Source: Hyalella azteca
Lineage: Eukaryota > Arthropoda > Malacostraca > Amphipoda > Hyalellidae
NCBI RefSeq assembly: GCF_000764305.2
Contig: NW_025934840.1
Location: 62,001 to 126,000, forward strand
Reading direction: 5' to 3'
DNA: 64,000 bases
A program made the translations under genes and the position numbers. Every line of letters starts with the position of its first letter. The first letter of the stretch is position 1. This document shows, piece by piece, positions 11,050-21,937 of this stretch. The notes beneath the pieces are model-generated. The model was not told the origin of the DNA. It did not search any database and saw only the letters and a list, made by a program, of their open reading frames with translations.

Positions 11050-12395
11050 CTAGAAAACAAAGGCGTCTCGGGCAAATATACGGCCCGACTCGTGGCCGGT
11101 CTTACGACCAATCTCCAAATTCAATTATTAAGCAATATCTCCCAAACTAATGAACGCAACTCTCTGAAACTTAGAACACGTATTCATCAGAACATAACGT
11201 TGATGTTTAGCACGTGAAAAAATGTTTAACTTTCACCTTCATTCGTTAAGGTGCTTATACACGTGGCTATTAGTTGCGTATATTGGTTACGTCTACCTGG
11301 CCTTTAGCCCGCCAGTATACCGAAAACGCTATACTCGTGTATAGGCTCTCAGCCTGCAAAACTGTAGTATACGCAACCAATATACGCAGCTAATAGCCCT
11401 GTGTATAAGCACCTTTAGTTATATTGCGATACAGGCTGAAATTCGCAGTGATCAAAGAATTTCTTCCAAACTACTGAACAGATTTGAACGAAATTTTGAA
11501 CATACATTCCTAACTACCAAACGGTGATTTTTTAGCTTCTAAAAAATTTTTATTTCACCTGCGTTTGCGAGTTTTTTTTCCATTTCACCGTCATTCTTGA
11601 TTTCACACTTCCTTATATTCGGCCCGTATCGCCGGGAAATTTGTCGCTTAAATTCTTTGCGATCAAAAAATTTCTTCTAAACTACTGAACAGATTTCAAC
11701 GAAACTTTGTATATAAATGCCTAACCTCCTAACGGTGATGTTTAGCTCGCGACAATTTTTCTATTTGCTTTCGTTCGCGAGTTATACAGATATAGGAGAA
11801 ACGACCGGCTTTTCTACCTGCCGGTTCAACCAAGAGCCGTTTACGTATAGCTGTATACGTATAGCCGTATAACTCACAAACGAAGGCAAAATCGAAAAAA
11901 ATTGTAACGAGATAAGCATCATCGCTGCAGAGGTTAGGTATTTAAATACTAAGTTTCGTTCAAATCTGCTCAGTAGTTTGGAAGAAATTTTTTGATTACT
12001 GCGAATTCAAGCACGTATTGCTGTTTAAATTACGAATGAAGGTGAAATGAAAAAAAATGCGAACGAAGGCACAATCGAAAAAATTTTCATGAGCTAAACA
12101 TTACCGTTCGGTAGTTAAAACTGTAAATTCAAAATTTCGTTTGAATCTGTTCAGTAAGTTGGAAGAAATTCCTTAATGACTGTGAATTTTAGCCGTATTG
12201 CCATATAACTTAAAGAAAAACAAATTATGGCAAAAGTCAAATAATTTTCAAGAGCTAAACATTACCGTTAGGTCCTAATGAATACGTGTATCAAATTTCA
12301 TCGAGTTAAGTTCATTAGTTTGAGAGATATTCCTTGATCATTGAATTTGGAAATTGGCCGCGAGTCCGGCCGTTAATTTGTCTGAGACGTAAACC
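11050..12395. repeat. Large imperfect foldback inside the hAT element
   Basis: The left arm (GACTCGTGGCCGGTC, then CCAAATTCAATTATTAAGCAATATCTCCCAAACTAATGAA-type sequence at 11085-11155) is matched in reverse complement at about 12280-12370. A second unit (TTCTTCCAAACTACTGAACA at 11461) occurs directly at about 11671 and inverted at about 11980 and 12150. The arms have diverged by point changes. Confidence 0.75.
11249..11414. mobile_element. Harbinger-like MITE with TTA target duplication
   Basis: The termini AGGTGCTTATACACGTGGCT and (inverted) AGCCCTGTGTATAAGCACCT are followed inward by a second complementary block, TGCGTATATTGGTT and AACCAATATACGCA. TTA flanks both sides (11246-11248 and 11415-11417), the usual PIF/Harbinger target. 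It has no coding capacity and is nested in the hAT element. Confidence 0.75.
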
Positions 12396-12691
12396 CAGGA
12401 GAGGTAAAAAAAACAGATCTGGGTAAAAACCATCGCTGGGAGTCGTGTACGCTGCACGTGTTGTGTACAAATCGGCAAACGTTCGAACTTCTGACATCTA
12501 CTTCGGGCTACCGCCCCCCTACGGTCCTTTTCTTCCTTACCGCCCCCCAAAATCTTTCCACCGCACCTAAGGGGGCGATATCGCCCACTTGGTTTAGACT
12601 TTACAACGAGAAACGTGCGGTCGGACGAAAGTGCGTGAGTGTTGGCGTCGGCTACTGGGTTAGCCGTCCCGGCGGCGCTTCGTCTCGCTTT

Positions 12692-12832
12692 TTAGCGAAT
12701 TTTCTCATTTTTGGAAAAAGGGCGCTATTGTGCTCGTCATGTCCGTCCGTCCGTGACTTCAAGTTTTCGTCGACGAGAAAATGCGCTCTCTGTAACTCAC
12801 TGCAGTGAGTACAGTATTATATTTTTTTCTTT
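12692..12832 (+). mobile_element. GACA-hairpin element, copy 2
   Basis: It runs from TTTAGCGAATTTTCTCATTT through CTCGTCATGTCCGTCCGTCC to GTCGACGAGAAAATGCGCTC and the palindrome ACTCACTGCAGTGAGT. The arms GCG-ATTTTCTC and GAGAAAATGCGC are inverted. The same element sits at the paralogous site in unit B (16161-16380), so it predates that duplication. Confidence 0.8.
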
Positions 12833-13504
12833 AGTCCTTTTGAACGCATCACAATTAGGATAAACTATAGTATTTAATTAAATAGGTACGTTGAAAGAAA
12901 GAACTTTCACGTTTTGCTGAAATTCTACTTGTGGATGGTAATAATCCCAGCTGAATGAATCTGTTCTGAGTATGAAGAGTTAGCCGTGACCATACAAGAA
13001 ACTCTTTACTTTAATAGAAAAAGCTGCGGTCGTCAGTGTGCTAGTAGTCCTCTTGATGGCCTACGAGAGTGTTCGTCCAAAAGTCTTGTCGAAAATAACT
13101 CTGCTATACTGCTCAGTCTGCTCTATGCGTAGCTTCACGACTACTGTGTTCCTAATTAGGTTAACAGCTAATTTTGTTAGATGCCTTGAAGTTAATGTTG
13201 AACGTGGCCCGATATCGTTAGTGTATGATTATTTGCTTTGTAATCTACAGAATCAGAATAAATGGGTTATAGTTCGATAACTGCAGAATAGCTGCGTGGA
13301 ATAACGTATTATTAGTGGCCACGGTCGTTTTAAATTCCGTAGTTATTCTTTGTTATTTTATTCTTTATGGGCAAACAAGGTCAACGGTAGGCAAGCATTT
13401 ATTTAGACACGTTCTTAAAATGTACGCATGTTGCTGCTGAACAGTAACTAATGTCTAATTTTGATGATTTCTAAGAACTTGTTTCATCCCACAGAGCTAC
13501 AACC

Positions 13505-14332
13505 ATGCCTGTCGACTGCGGTGTCATTCCCAATAGTCGAGTAGTACTCTACTGCTGCCTCATATGCTGGATTATAGCTTTGTTCAGCATTGTTGGAATC
13601 GCTCTTCTACCTCGTAAGTAAACGCTTAGGCTTTGAACATGGAAATGAATTGTAATTAAAAGATCAGTTCAATCCTTCAAGGCCAAACTCTATGTAAGTT
13701 ACATCCCACCTCCACGATATGACGCACCGGTTAGTGACGATTGAAGTGTTAAGCTGGAAGAATGAAATTAAATCAAAATTTATAGTTGAATTTGCTTTAT
13801 TTGCTTTCTTATTCAAGCCTTTTTGGCGGAACATGCCCCATCACATTTTGCATCCCGGGCGCGTTTCGTGGAACTGTTAATATAAAAAAAATACTTAAAA
13901 TCTCGTGGTGTAATTTTATCCAAATGCCATATTGTTGTCTAATTAATGAAATTCGTTTGACTTGAATATTTAAATCAATGTGCAGCGCATCTTGGGCGTA
14001 CATACCTCGTGTTTTTTGCAACCATCTTCACAGGAGGTCCTATAATTTTTCTTTTTATTCGACTGGATCTGATAACCCACTTGCGTGTCAAAATTTCTGC
14101 CGTGCGAAGAGCTAGAAGGCAACCACAAGAGGAAGAACCAAGAACAACGCCTCCTCTTGGAGAACCCTGCGGAGTGGTGAACATGGCTTACGAAAGGGGT
14201 TCTGATGAAACAGTCCGTGCTACGTATGCATTGCCAAGCAATTTCTCGCCGCCCCAATCTGTTACAACGTCCCGCGGAAGAGACGACGTTGTTGCCTCCA
14301 CTACCACCAGAACTGAGGCTGGTACGGAATAG
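13505..14332 (+). pseudogene. Two-helix membrane protein, family member 3, truncated by a nonsense codon
   Basis: Exon 1 is 13505-13613 (36 codons plus one base, donor GTAAGT). Exon 2 is 13986-14332 after the acceptor AATGTGCAG; the intron is phase 1. The product is about 151 residues: helix 1 about 14-35 (CCLICWIIALFSIVGIALL), helix 2 about 44-63 (VFFATIFTGGPIIFLFI), then RRARRQPQEEEPRTTPP and a Ser/Thr-rich tail. The reading frame ends in TAG where unit A has AAG (GGTACGGAATAG against GGTACGGAAAAG). Beyond it the paralogous frame continues (EAYSIRREGSTQGKFYSRSV) to TGA at about 14443. It may encode a short protein or be decaying. Confidence 0.65.
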
Positions 14333-15119
14333 GAAGCATATTCGATTAGGAGAGAAGGAAGTACACAAGGCAAGTTCTATTCCAGATCCGTGTTGGAAGG
14401 AAGGACATTTTCGAAAGGAAAGAGCATCGTGTTACATTTGTGATCACCAATAAATTTGCCGATGAAAGTGGATTGGGAGAGGTATCGATAGACTCGGTAG
14501 CTCCTGCCGAACATAGCCTGGCAGTCGGGAGAGTAAACTGCTGAAGAATGTGTAGAGGGCGAGCAGTCTATTAGAGCTTGTGCGAAATATTTTGGGGAGC
14601 TTTAGCATAGTTAATATAGATTTTGAGGGTAATGGGGTAAGCGTTTTAGCTGCTTAAGCTCGTTAAGAAACAGTTGTGCAACTATGGGATAATGATGGAA
14701 AATCTATGCGTTTTAATATATTGGTTTAAACGGTTCCTGGAAATTAGAATGTTCATCGATTAGAACTTTTTCTTGAGAAGTTACCCCATAAAATTGTAAT
14801 CAATCATTTTAAACAGATATTATGCTTCCATTTAACCTAATTTTATACTTTTAATATCAGAATAGCCTAATATTTATATAACGACTTCCCACCAGAAATA
14901 ACTGATGCGGTAAATCTTTCATTTTTCAAAAGAATGCCTTACTTCTTATTTAGCAAAACAAGATTTTAATTAAATGTTTGCATATGTTTCACAGTATTTC
15001 ATTCAAGTTTGTCAACGATCGGATTATTGGATCTGAGTAGCAGGAAAATGGTAATTGATAACGGCAACACGGCAACATGGCTGAGAAAGTAGCAGGAAAA
15101 TGGTAATTGATAACGGCAA

Positions 15120-15403
15120 CATGTGGAACAGCCTCCCTGATGGCATCGTTGACGCTCCGAGTATGAACATCTTCAAAAACAGACTAGACGAAGCTATGCA
15201 GGAGCATATGTCCAGTCTTAAAATTCCCAGCAAATTACGGACCAGGCAATAAGTCCAGCAGCTATCTCAATCAATCGTCAGCTATGGAAAGATCGGGTTC
15301 CAAAGGCCGGATCCCTTGCGAATCAAGTCACGAAAAGTTCAAGAATCGGCAACAGGCCATGGGCCCATTTCTTCAACGCCGACACTTCTATTCTATTCTA
15401 ACG
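15120..15403 (+). mobile_element. LINE 3'-end fragment, inserted in unit B
   Basis: It starts at TGG AAC AGC CTC (WNSLPDGIVDAPSMNIFKNR), the tail block of non-LTR polymerases, runs to a stop at 15250-15252, and has a 3' tail ending TTCTATTCTATTCTA. Unit A lacks it: there GGCAAC joins GGTTTCACAGC directly at about 10150. The 3' part is nearly identical to 40565-40727. Confidence 0.78.
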
Positions 15404-16160
15404 GTTTCACAGCATCACAGTTCATAGAACAGCTAGTAGCAGAAAACGCGTTTACTGAATGATCAACCTGAGCCGCCGAGTGAGAATAAAAATGTTTTTT
15501 TTTCATAGATTTTTTCAAGAATCTTGAGTTATGATGAATAAGAGACATATACCAAGATATGGTTGAGTTAGTGGTAACAAAACTCTGAGGTGCTATTCTA
15601 GCGTACCAGTAAAGCCCTTTTCACACAGGGCGGCAATTACTGCCAGCGTCCGACGGTATTTACCGCCGAACCTCGCCGGACATACAAAATGTACACTGCT
15701 ATTCACACACGACGGAAAGTTTTAACGCGGCGTAGAATTTGACTCCCGATGCCTGCGTGTGAACTGCTGCGGTGGATTCGCCGCAACAGTTTAGCTTGCT
15801 ATGGTATTCAATGTAATCTTTCACTTTACCGTATATGTAATAATGTATATATAGGCGGTTTTTCACGGCAGTAGCGATTCAAACTCACACCTGCAGAGGA
15901 GGTTCGCGGAAGTCGACGTGAAGCTGAATTTATTCAAGCACTAATTCGGAACAATCGTAAATTTTTATCGTTGACAACATCGCTTTATAACGGAGGAATC
16001 GAAAGATTCCTCTCAAAAAGTCACTAACGCTAGGCCCCCTTGAGTTAATTTTCCGAATTTTGTTTAGACTTTACAACGAGAAACGTGCGGTCGGACGAAA
16101 GTGCGTGAGCGTTGTCGTCGGCTACTGGGTTAGCCGTCCCGGCGGCGCTTCGTTTCGCTT

Positions 16161-16380
16161 TTTAGAGCATTTTCTCATTTTTGGAAAAAAGGCGCTATTG
16201 TGCTCGTCATGTCCGTCCGTCTGTCTGTCCGTCTGTCTGTCCTTCTGTCTGTCCGTCTGTCTGTGCTTCAGTCTGTCCGTCTGTCTGTCCTGTCTGTCCG
16301 TAAATTCAAGTTTTCGTCGACGAGAAAATGCGCTCTCTGTCACTCACTGCAGTGAGTACTGAGTTATATTTTTTTTCTTT
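16161..16380 (+). mobile_element. GACA-hairpin element, copy 3
   Basis: It has the same flanks and palindrome as the copy at 12692, but its TGTC/CGTC microsatellite is about 60 bases longer (TGTCCGTCTGTCTG repeats at 16208-16300). The paralogous pair shows growth or shrinkage of the microsatellite since the duplication. Confidence 0.8.
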
Positions 16381-16499
16381 AGTCCTTTTGAACGCATCAT
16401 TATTAGGAGGATAAACTACCAATTCGACAAAAGTGCGTGATAACGTGGGCCATCCCGGTTCGGCACGCGCTTGCCCCATCCATTCAATTCGCAGCTAAT

Positions 16500-19400
16500 A
16501 ATTATGATATGAAATACACACACTCTTAATGCCCATGCGCTTTGGGGAGAATATTTCTTACATTTTTACTCAAGTTACGATAAACTAATACAGTCACATT
16601 TCCAAACTTGCAAAAATTTTATTCTCCCAATAAGACAATGCCGTTAAAACAGTCAATTGAAATCAGTTAAAAAAATCATAGCTCATGTTAAGAAATTATG
16701 TTAAGAAATTATCAAATGCTTGCAGCAGCGTTGATCTATCATAATTGATTCAAAATTATTTATCAATTTAAAAATAAAAACAATTTATTACGGTTGGAAT
16801 ATGAAACGGCAAGCTCTTCTAAAAAGAAAAAGTTGACTCCAATGACATAGTGCTCAAGCATCGTTTTGACGGCTTGTCAGACGGATTTCATCTCAAAGAA
16901 ATCTTCGAATCTTCAGAAAAAGTCAGTATTGTGTAATATGCGTTATATTGGAGCATGGGTAAAATATCGAGGCTAGTATATTAAATTTATCGAATGCTTT
17001 GAATTTAATGAACTTTACGTAATGCTATTGCTACCTCTCGTGGATGTTAGTCAGTTGCAAACCACGCTAAAGTAGTATTAGTGTGTAGAATGAGTCGAGT
17101 CTAGACCAACTCTTTTAAGTTTAACCTAACAGAAAGGCTAACGGTCGACAGTTTGCTTGAAGCTCTCCTGAATTCCATAGTGGGTGTGAACTGAAGTCTC
17201 GTCGTAAATAACTCTGAATATTCGCGGTCTCACCGTTACCCGGCTCGTAATTAGCTTAACGCGCAAAGCTTTTGGGCGATTTCAAGTTAATGACAGTGGC
17301 CCGATATAGTGACTGAAAGTTTGTTATGCTATTTAATTAGGCTAAATGGTTCCCATTTCAATAACTTCGAAATTGCTTATGTTTAGGATATTCTCTGGTA
17401 AAGAGCGCGCATTTTTATAAATTTTTGCGTGGTTACCAAAGATCAACTGCAGACAAACCTTTTTTACACGTTCTTAAAATGCATGCTTCTTGCTGATGAA
17501 GCGTCTCGCCGTCACTGCTTCAGATGCTTTTGAGGAATACTTTTCATCCGACAGAACTACAACCATGCCTTTAAATGTGCGGGTGCTTGCGTCTACCCGA
17601 GTAATCCTCTGCTGCTTCGTATGCTGGACTACAGCTATCCTGATCATCGTTGGAGTCGCTCGACCCGCTTGTAAGTAGAAGCTTTCATTTTGCAGCTTTA
17701 AATGGATGGGACTTCAATAATCGACCAAACTATTTCAGGCCGTAACTTTAAAATAACTAGGATTTCGTCCTTTCCTGCTTACGCCTCTGGTTCACGAAAT
17801 GACGCGCACGGTGGGTGACTATTGAAACGTGAAGGAGAGATAGGAATTAAATTAAATTTATGACCAATTGCAAGGTAGACTTTAGAAAACTGGATAGTTA
17901 AAATTGCATTTTGTATTCCAACGACTTCGACGGGTGAGGCTTTTACCTTTTATGTTGTGGGTGCGTTTAGCATGAACTGTTGATATCGGATTATACTTGT
18001 GATCTCGGTCGAAAGTATAGGAACATACCATATTGCTATATAGTTACTTGCATTCATATGTGTGAAACCCTTGAATGAATGTGCAGGGCATGTGGCGCAA
18101 GGATTCCTTCCGTTTTTGGCAGCAATCTTCATAGGAGGTCCTTTAGTTTTTATTGCTATCAGATTGGACCTGTTAGCCCTCATTCAGGATAAAATTGATG
18201 CCGTTCGAGAAGCTAGAAGGCAGCCACAAGAGGAAGAAGTAAGAACGACTCGGATTAAAGAATCCTACGGGCTGAGAACGGGAATCCTCGGATTAAAGAA
18301 TCCTACGGCTGAGTACTTAACTTTTGAAGCTGGTGCAGATGAAACTGCCTATGAAGTGCCAAGAGAATTCGCACCGCCTATACCGGCTCCAACATATCCG
18401 CACAAAGACGATGCAATTACCGCAACCAGAGCCGAGGCTAGAACGGAATATCCGGCATGTATGGGTAGCGGAAAAGACAGTAGAAAAACAGAGTTTAATT
18501 TATCGAACTTGGCTAATGAAAAAGGTTCAGCCGGACCTGCCTATGATGTTCCGAGAGAGTTTGCACCGCCCGTACTCCCTATTAAGTCCCAGCACAAAAC
18601 TAACCCTGTTGCCTCCACAAGTACCGTCCGACCTGAGGCTAGTAGTGGACCGGGAGCATGTAAAGGTACCAAAGAAGAAAATAGACCAACTGAGTTTCAT
18701 TTCAGGCCCGTGTTTGAGGGACCGCTTACAAAGGAAAATAAAGAGAAGCCACGAGAGACAGTTGAGCAGAGTTTAGCTTGCCAATCAAGTGTGGCTTTCG
18801 ACGGTCATCGTATAGCTTTCGACGGGCATCGCGTAAAAATTCTCATCGAAACGAAACCTGCAGCTGAAACTGGATTACCGAAGGTACCGATTGACTCGGG
18901 AGCTACAGCTGAGCAGACTCCCAAGGGGTAGTCGAGAGATTGAAGTGCATCGTAATGGAAGGACAGCGAATAGGCCATTCCGGCATGTGCAAGAGAAAAA
19001 TCACTTGTTATCGGTGGCGAAATATTTTATTCTTTTTAGCTTCGACTTGATGAAGAATTTATCAGTCGCCAAGATTTTTAGCTGCTTGAGCTCATAATCA
19101 ACAATATTAACAATAAGATTATGATGTAAAATAGTGTATGCGTTTCGATGATTTATGTGGAACTATTGAAAGTCGGCATAGGGAATTATTAGAAAAAGTT
19201 ATAACTTGGACGTTTTTCTTGAATAGTTGCCCTTTATATTTTTTAAATAATTAATTTTGAATCAAAGCTAATGTCTATGCTTCCATTCAACATAATTTTT
19301 TAAATTTAATATCAGGTTTACCTAATATTTCTATCATGACTTCAGTAAGGATAACTGGCGAGGAAAATGTGTACAAAAATCTTTATCTTTTTATTTAGTA

Positions 19401-20930
19401 GGTTAAGATTTTTTATTAAATAAAGCCTAGTCTTTTATCCCAGTTTGTCAATTATCCGAATGTTAGAGCTCGAAAATAGAAGGAAAACTTAAAGTCAACG
19501 GTTTAGCATAGAACAGCCATGAGAAGACTACATGTTTACGGAATGAATGACACGAGTCGTCAAGCGAGAATAAACAAGGAAGGGAAAGTAGATTGCTTTG
19601 AAAAATTCTAGGCTCTGATGAATATATTTCTCATGGCCAACTGCGATTTGGTTGCCAGCAGTGTGAAAATTCTGTTAGACGTATAGTCTTTGTGTACCAG
19701 TATCGTTATGCTGGGGCAGTTAATGTGGTAGACGAACACATTTTAATTGAAGAATTCTAATTAAGTAATTAATTTTTACCGCTTACTGCAATGTCATCTG
19801 GTATCAAATAGCAATTTTCGTCGCTCGTCACTCACTTTCTTACGGCTGGTCAGTATAAATTAAACAAGGTACTCGGCCTGTAATATGGATTTAGAAATGG
19901 AAGTTGGCTAACACTTGAAGTTGATTTGTACACACGCAGAAAATGAATGCGTCAAATTATCCAAATTATGACGCTTTACATCATACGTATGCTGAAACGC
20001 TCCTTTTATCTGCACATACTTTGTTTGAAATTGTGACCAGGCCAAAATGTGAATCATTATTTGTGCCAAGTTTCGCTAATTAATCCGCAATTTAGTGGTT
20101 TTCGGTGATGCATAGGGACTGTACAGGAGCTAAGATCGAGTGGTGCTATCGATCGCCGTAAATTTGGAACTACTTGGTTCGGGTATGATCGAGCGATGAC
20201 TTTTGAAACATTAAAGCACTTTCCGTCGAGCGTTCAAAGCGGAACTTTAAACCACGTAGAGTTTCCAGTTCAGCAAAAGATTTGCTATTCTGAGGATCCG
20301 AAAGCATGCTTTGTTCGAAACTCGTCAACTACGCAGATCCTACGTTGCCATAGAATTCACAAATTCATCTGGCCAAACCGAATTTTACAATTTTCCCTAT
20401 GTGCTTGCGAATTATCTTACTTTTATGGTTGCAATTAGATAACATTCAGTGAATGGAGCTAATATAAAACATTTTGATGGCATGTAAATGCTTACTGTAG
20501 TTTTATTCAAAATGGTAAGCGACCTTCCGTGTTACAACAGTACGTTCTCATCTCTCTTAAAATCTATACAAATTGAAATTTTAAGATTACCTAGAAATTA
20601 ACTTTGAGCCACCCACTTTCGTCGCTAATAGCTCATCTCTTATCGGCTGCTGTGCTTGTAAAGATTGGCTAAGCTCACAATTTAAGACAATTTTCTGCTG
20701 TGTCATAAACGCACAGCTGCCTGGGCAAGAAAGCTACCTCAGGAAACTGTGTTAATCAAGAGCACAATGATTTGGAACGATCGAACTTCATATTCTTTAA
20801 AAACATCGCTTTAAAACAGAGGAATCTAGAGTTAGTGGTCATTTGAATGATCATAAACGACAGGTGCACTACCTAGTTAGTTTTCCAAAATTTAGTGGTT
20901 TTGACTCTAACGAGAAACGCGGTTTGACCG
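16500..20930 (+). repeat. Older, diverged duplication unit C
   Basis: It shares with units A and B the upstream block (AGTGGCCCGATATAGT at about 17288), both exons, the 3' flank (CTAATATTT.TATCATGACTTC), the AATAAA block, the AACATCGCTTTA.AACAGAGGAATC block at about 20805 and the ending AGTTAGTTTTCC at about 20876. Divergence is much greater than between A and B. Confidence 0.65.
17565..18931 (+). CDS. Two-helix membrane protein, family member 4 (intact)
   Basis: Exon 1 is 17565-17670 (35 codons plus one base, donor GTAAGT). Exon 2 is 18087-18931 after the acceptor GAATGTGCAG; the intron is phase 1 and the product about 316 residues. Helix 1 is about 12-31 (RVILCCFVCWTTAILIIVGV). Helix 2 is about 41-60 (LPFLAAIFIGGPLVFIAI). 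Next come RLDLLALIQDKIDAVREARR and an acidic patch. The tail holds two diverged copies of one module: AYEVPREFAPP...RKTEF and AYDVPREFAPP...RPTEFHF. A further short repeat (AFDGHRIAFDGHRV) is near the C-terminus. The frame is open throughout, unlike the copies at 8461 and 13505. Another in-frame ATG at 17490 is not conserved. No known domain recognised. Confidence 0.75.
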
Positions 20931-21937
20931 ACTAATTGAGGATGATGCGAACAGGCACGATGTTGCCAGGTTATATTTTTTCTAGCTCTCATATAGTACA
21001 GGATAAAGATAGCGCTGAATCTACTTTTCATCGTCAAGAAGAGAGTTGAAATCCAACTCAAACTTTTGTGTAAGTGATGAAATTTCAAGTTCGTAGACGT
21101 GACATAACAAAATGTTCTCGGAATCTCATCCATGAATGGCCTCACGCTCTCAAGTTTTTAAAATTTCCACTCCCCATTCAAAACATAATATAAAGTAATA
21201 ACTATATTCCTCTCGTGTACGGAAGGTAGATTTTTTCTCCGTACACCAAATCCACTTGTGAAAAAAATAAACAATAGCTAGGCAAGAGTATCAGGATGAG
21301 TAAAACTACGATAGTTACAATATTCATGAAAAATCAACAATCGTTCAGCTCAATTCAAATTAATTCTAACGCTTGACTAATGTGGTCGCTTTTTAGGTAT
21401 ACAACCGTCGTGCATAAATAGGGGCAGATAAATACGCAGAACTATCATTTGGAAAATCCGTCAACAGTGTTAAGTTACCAACAAATGCACTTCATGTTAA
21501 GCATTAAAACAACGTGATACGAAAGCTAAAAGGAGGCATAGCTATCGACGAAAATGATTACTCGAAAGTTAGAGTTTTTAAAGCATTTAATCGATTTATA
21601 TCTCTTAAGATTTTGAACAACTCCATAAAAATTCTCAAAACATTTATTTACTCTAAAATTGTGCACTTAATAGACTTTCATTGAAAAAGATTTCAGCTTC
21701 GAAAGTGAAACGCCTTTATAATAAGCACCACAAAGCAAGGTGCATTCGTATGTAAAGCTGCTGCCATTAACGAAGCTAGGTGCTGTTATTAATGACCGCT
21801 GAATAAGTTCAAGCAATCTAATATCATAACGTACCAGCAAGTTTTTTCGTGTACTGGATAAACTACTCTAAACCAGCAGTCTTTGCCTCTCTCTCGAGCA
21901 ATATATAAGTCAGTTTTGTTCCCGACGTATCGCTGCT
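19600..21937. other. Flank of unit C, no gene seen
   Basis: Short chance reading frames occur (20196-20438 plus, 20873-21145 minus) without recognisable motifs or partners elsewhere. The remainder is AT-rich sequence between two convergent genes. Confidence 0.5.

Larger units (their letters stand above)
10817..12591. mobile_element. Non-autonomous hAT element with 8-bp target duplication
   Basis: The left end is CAGTGGTTCCCAAACTTTTT, a classic hAT-type terminus. The right end reads inwards as CAAGTGGGCGATATCGCCCC. The element is flanked by the direct 8-mer GTTTAGAC at 10809-10816 and 12592-12599. The paralogous site in unit B (TTTTGTTTAGACTTTACAAC, about 16060-16079) has a single GTTTAGAC and no insert, so the boundaries are exact. 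The interior is a large imperfect inverted repeat with a nested MITE and no transposase. Confidence 0.9.
7570..12867 (+). repeat. Segmental duplication unit A
   Basis: Unit A aligns with 12868-16425 (unit B) over its whole length apart from insertions private to one copy. Anchors include the start (AGTATTGAATTAAATAAGTG against AGTATTTAATTAAATAGGTA), the gene exons, the 3' flank and the end (TTTGAACGCATCA...AGGATAAACTA). Private to A are a LINE fragment at about 7715-7985 and a hAT element at 10817-12591. A more diverged relative (unit C) runs from about 16500 to 20930. Confidence 0.85.
12868..16425 (+). repeat. Segmental duplication unit B
   Basis: This is a tandem copy of unit A lacking the hAT insertion but carrying its own LINE fragment (15120-15403) and a short local duplication (TAGCAGGAAAATGGTAATTG occurs twice, at about 15038 and 15090). 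It contains a full copy of the two-exon gene and its flanks. Confidence 0.85.
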
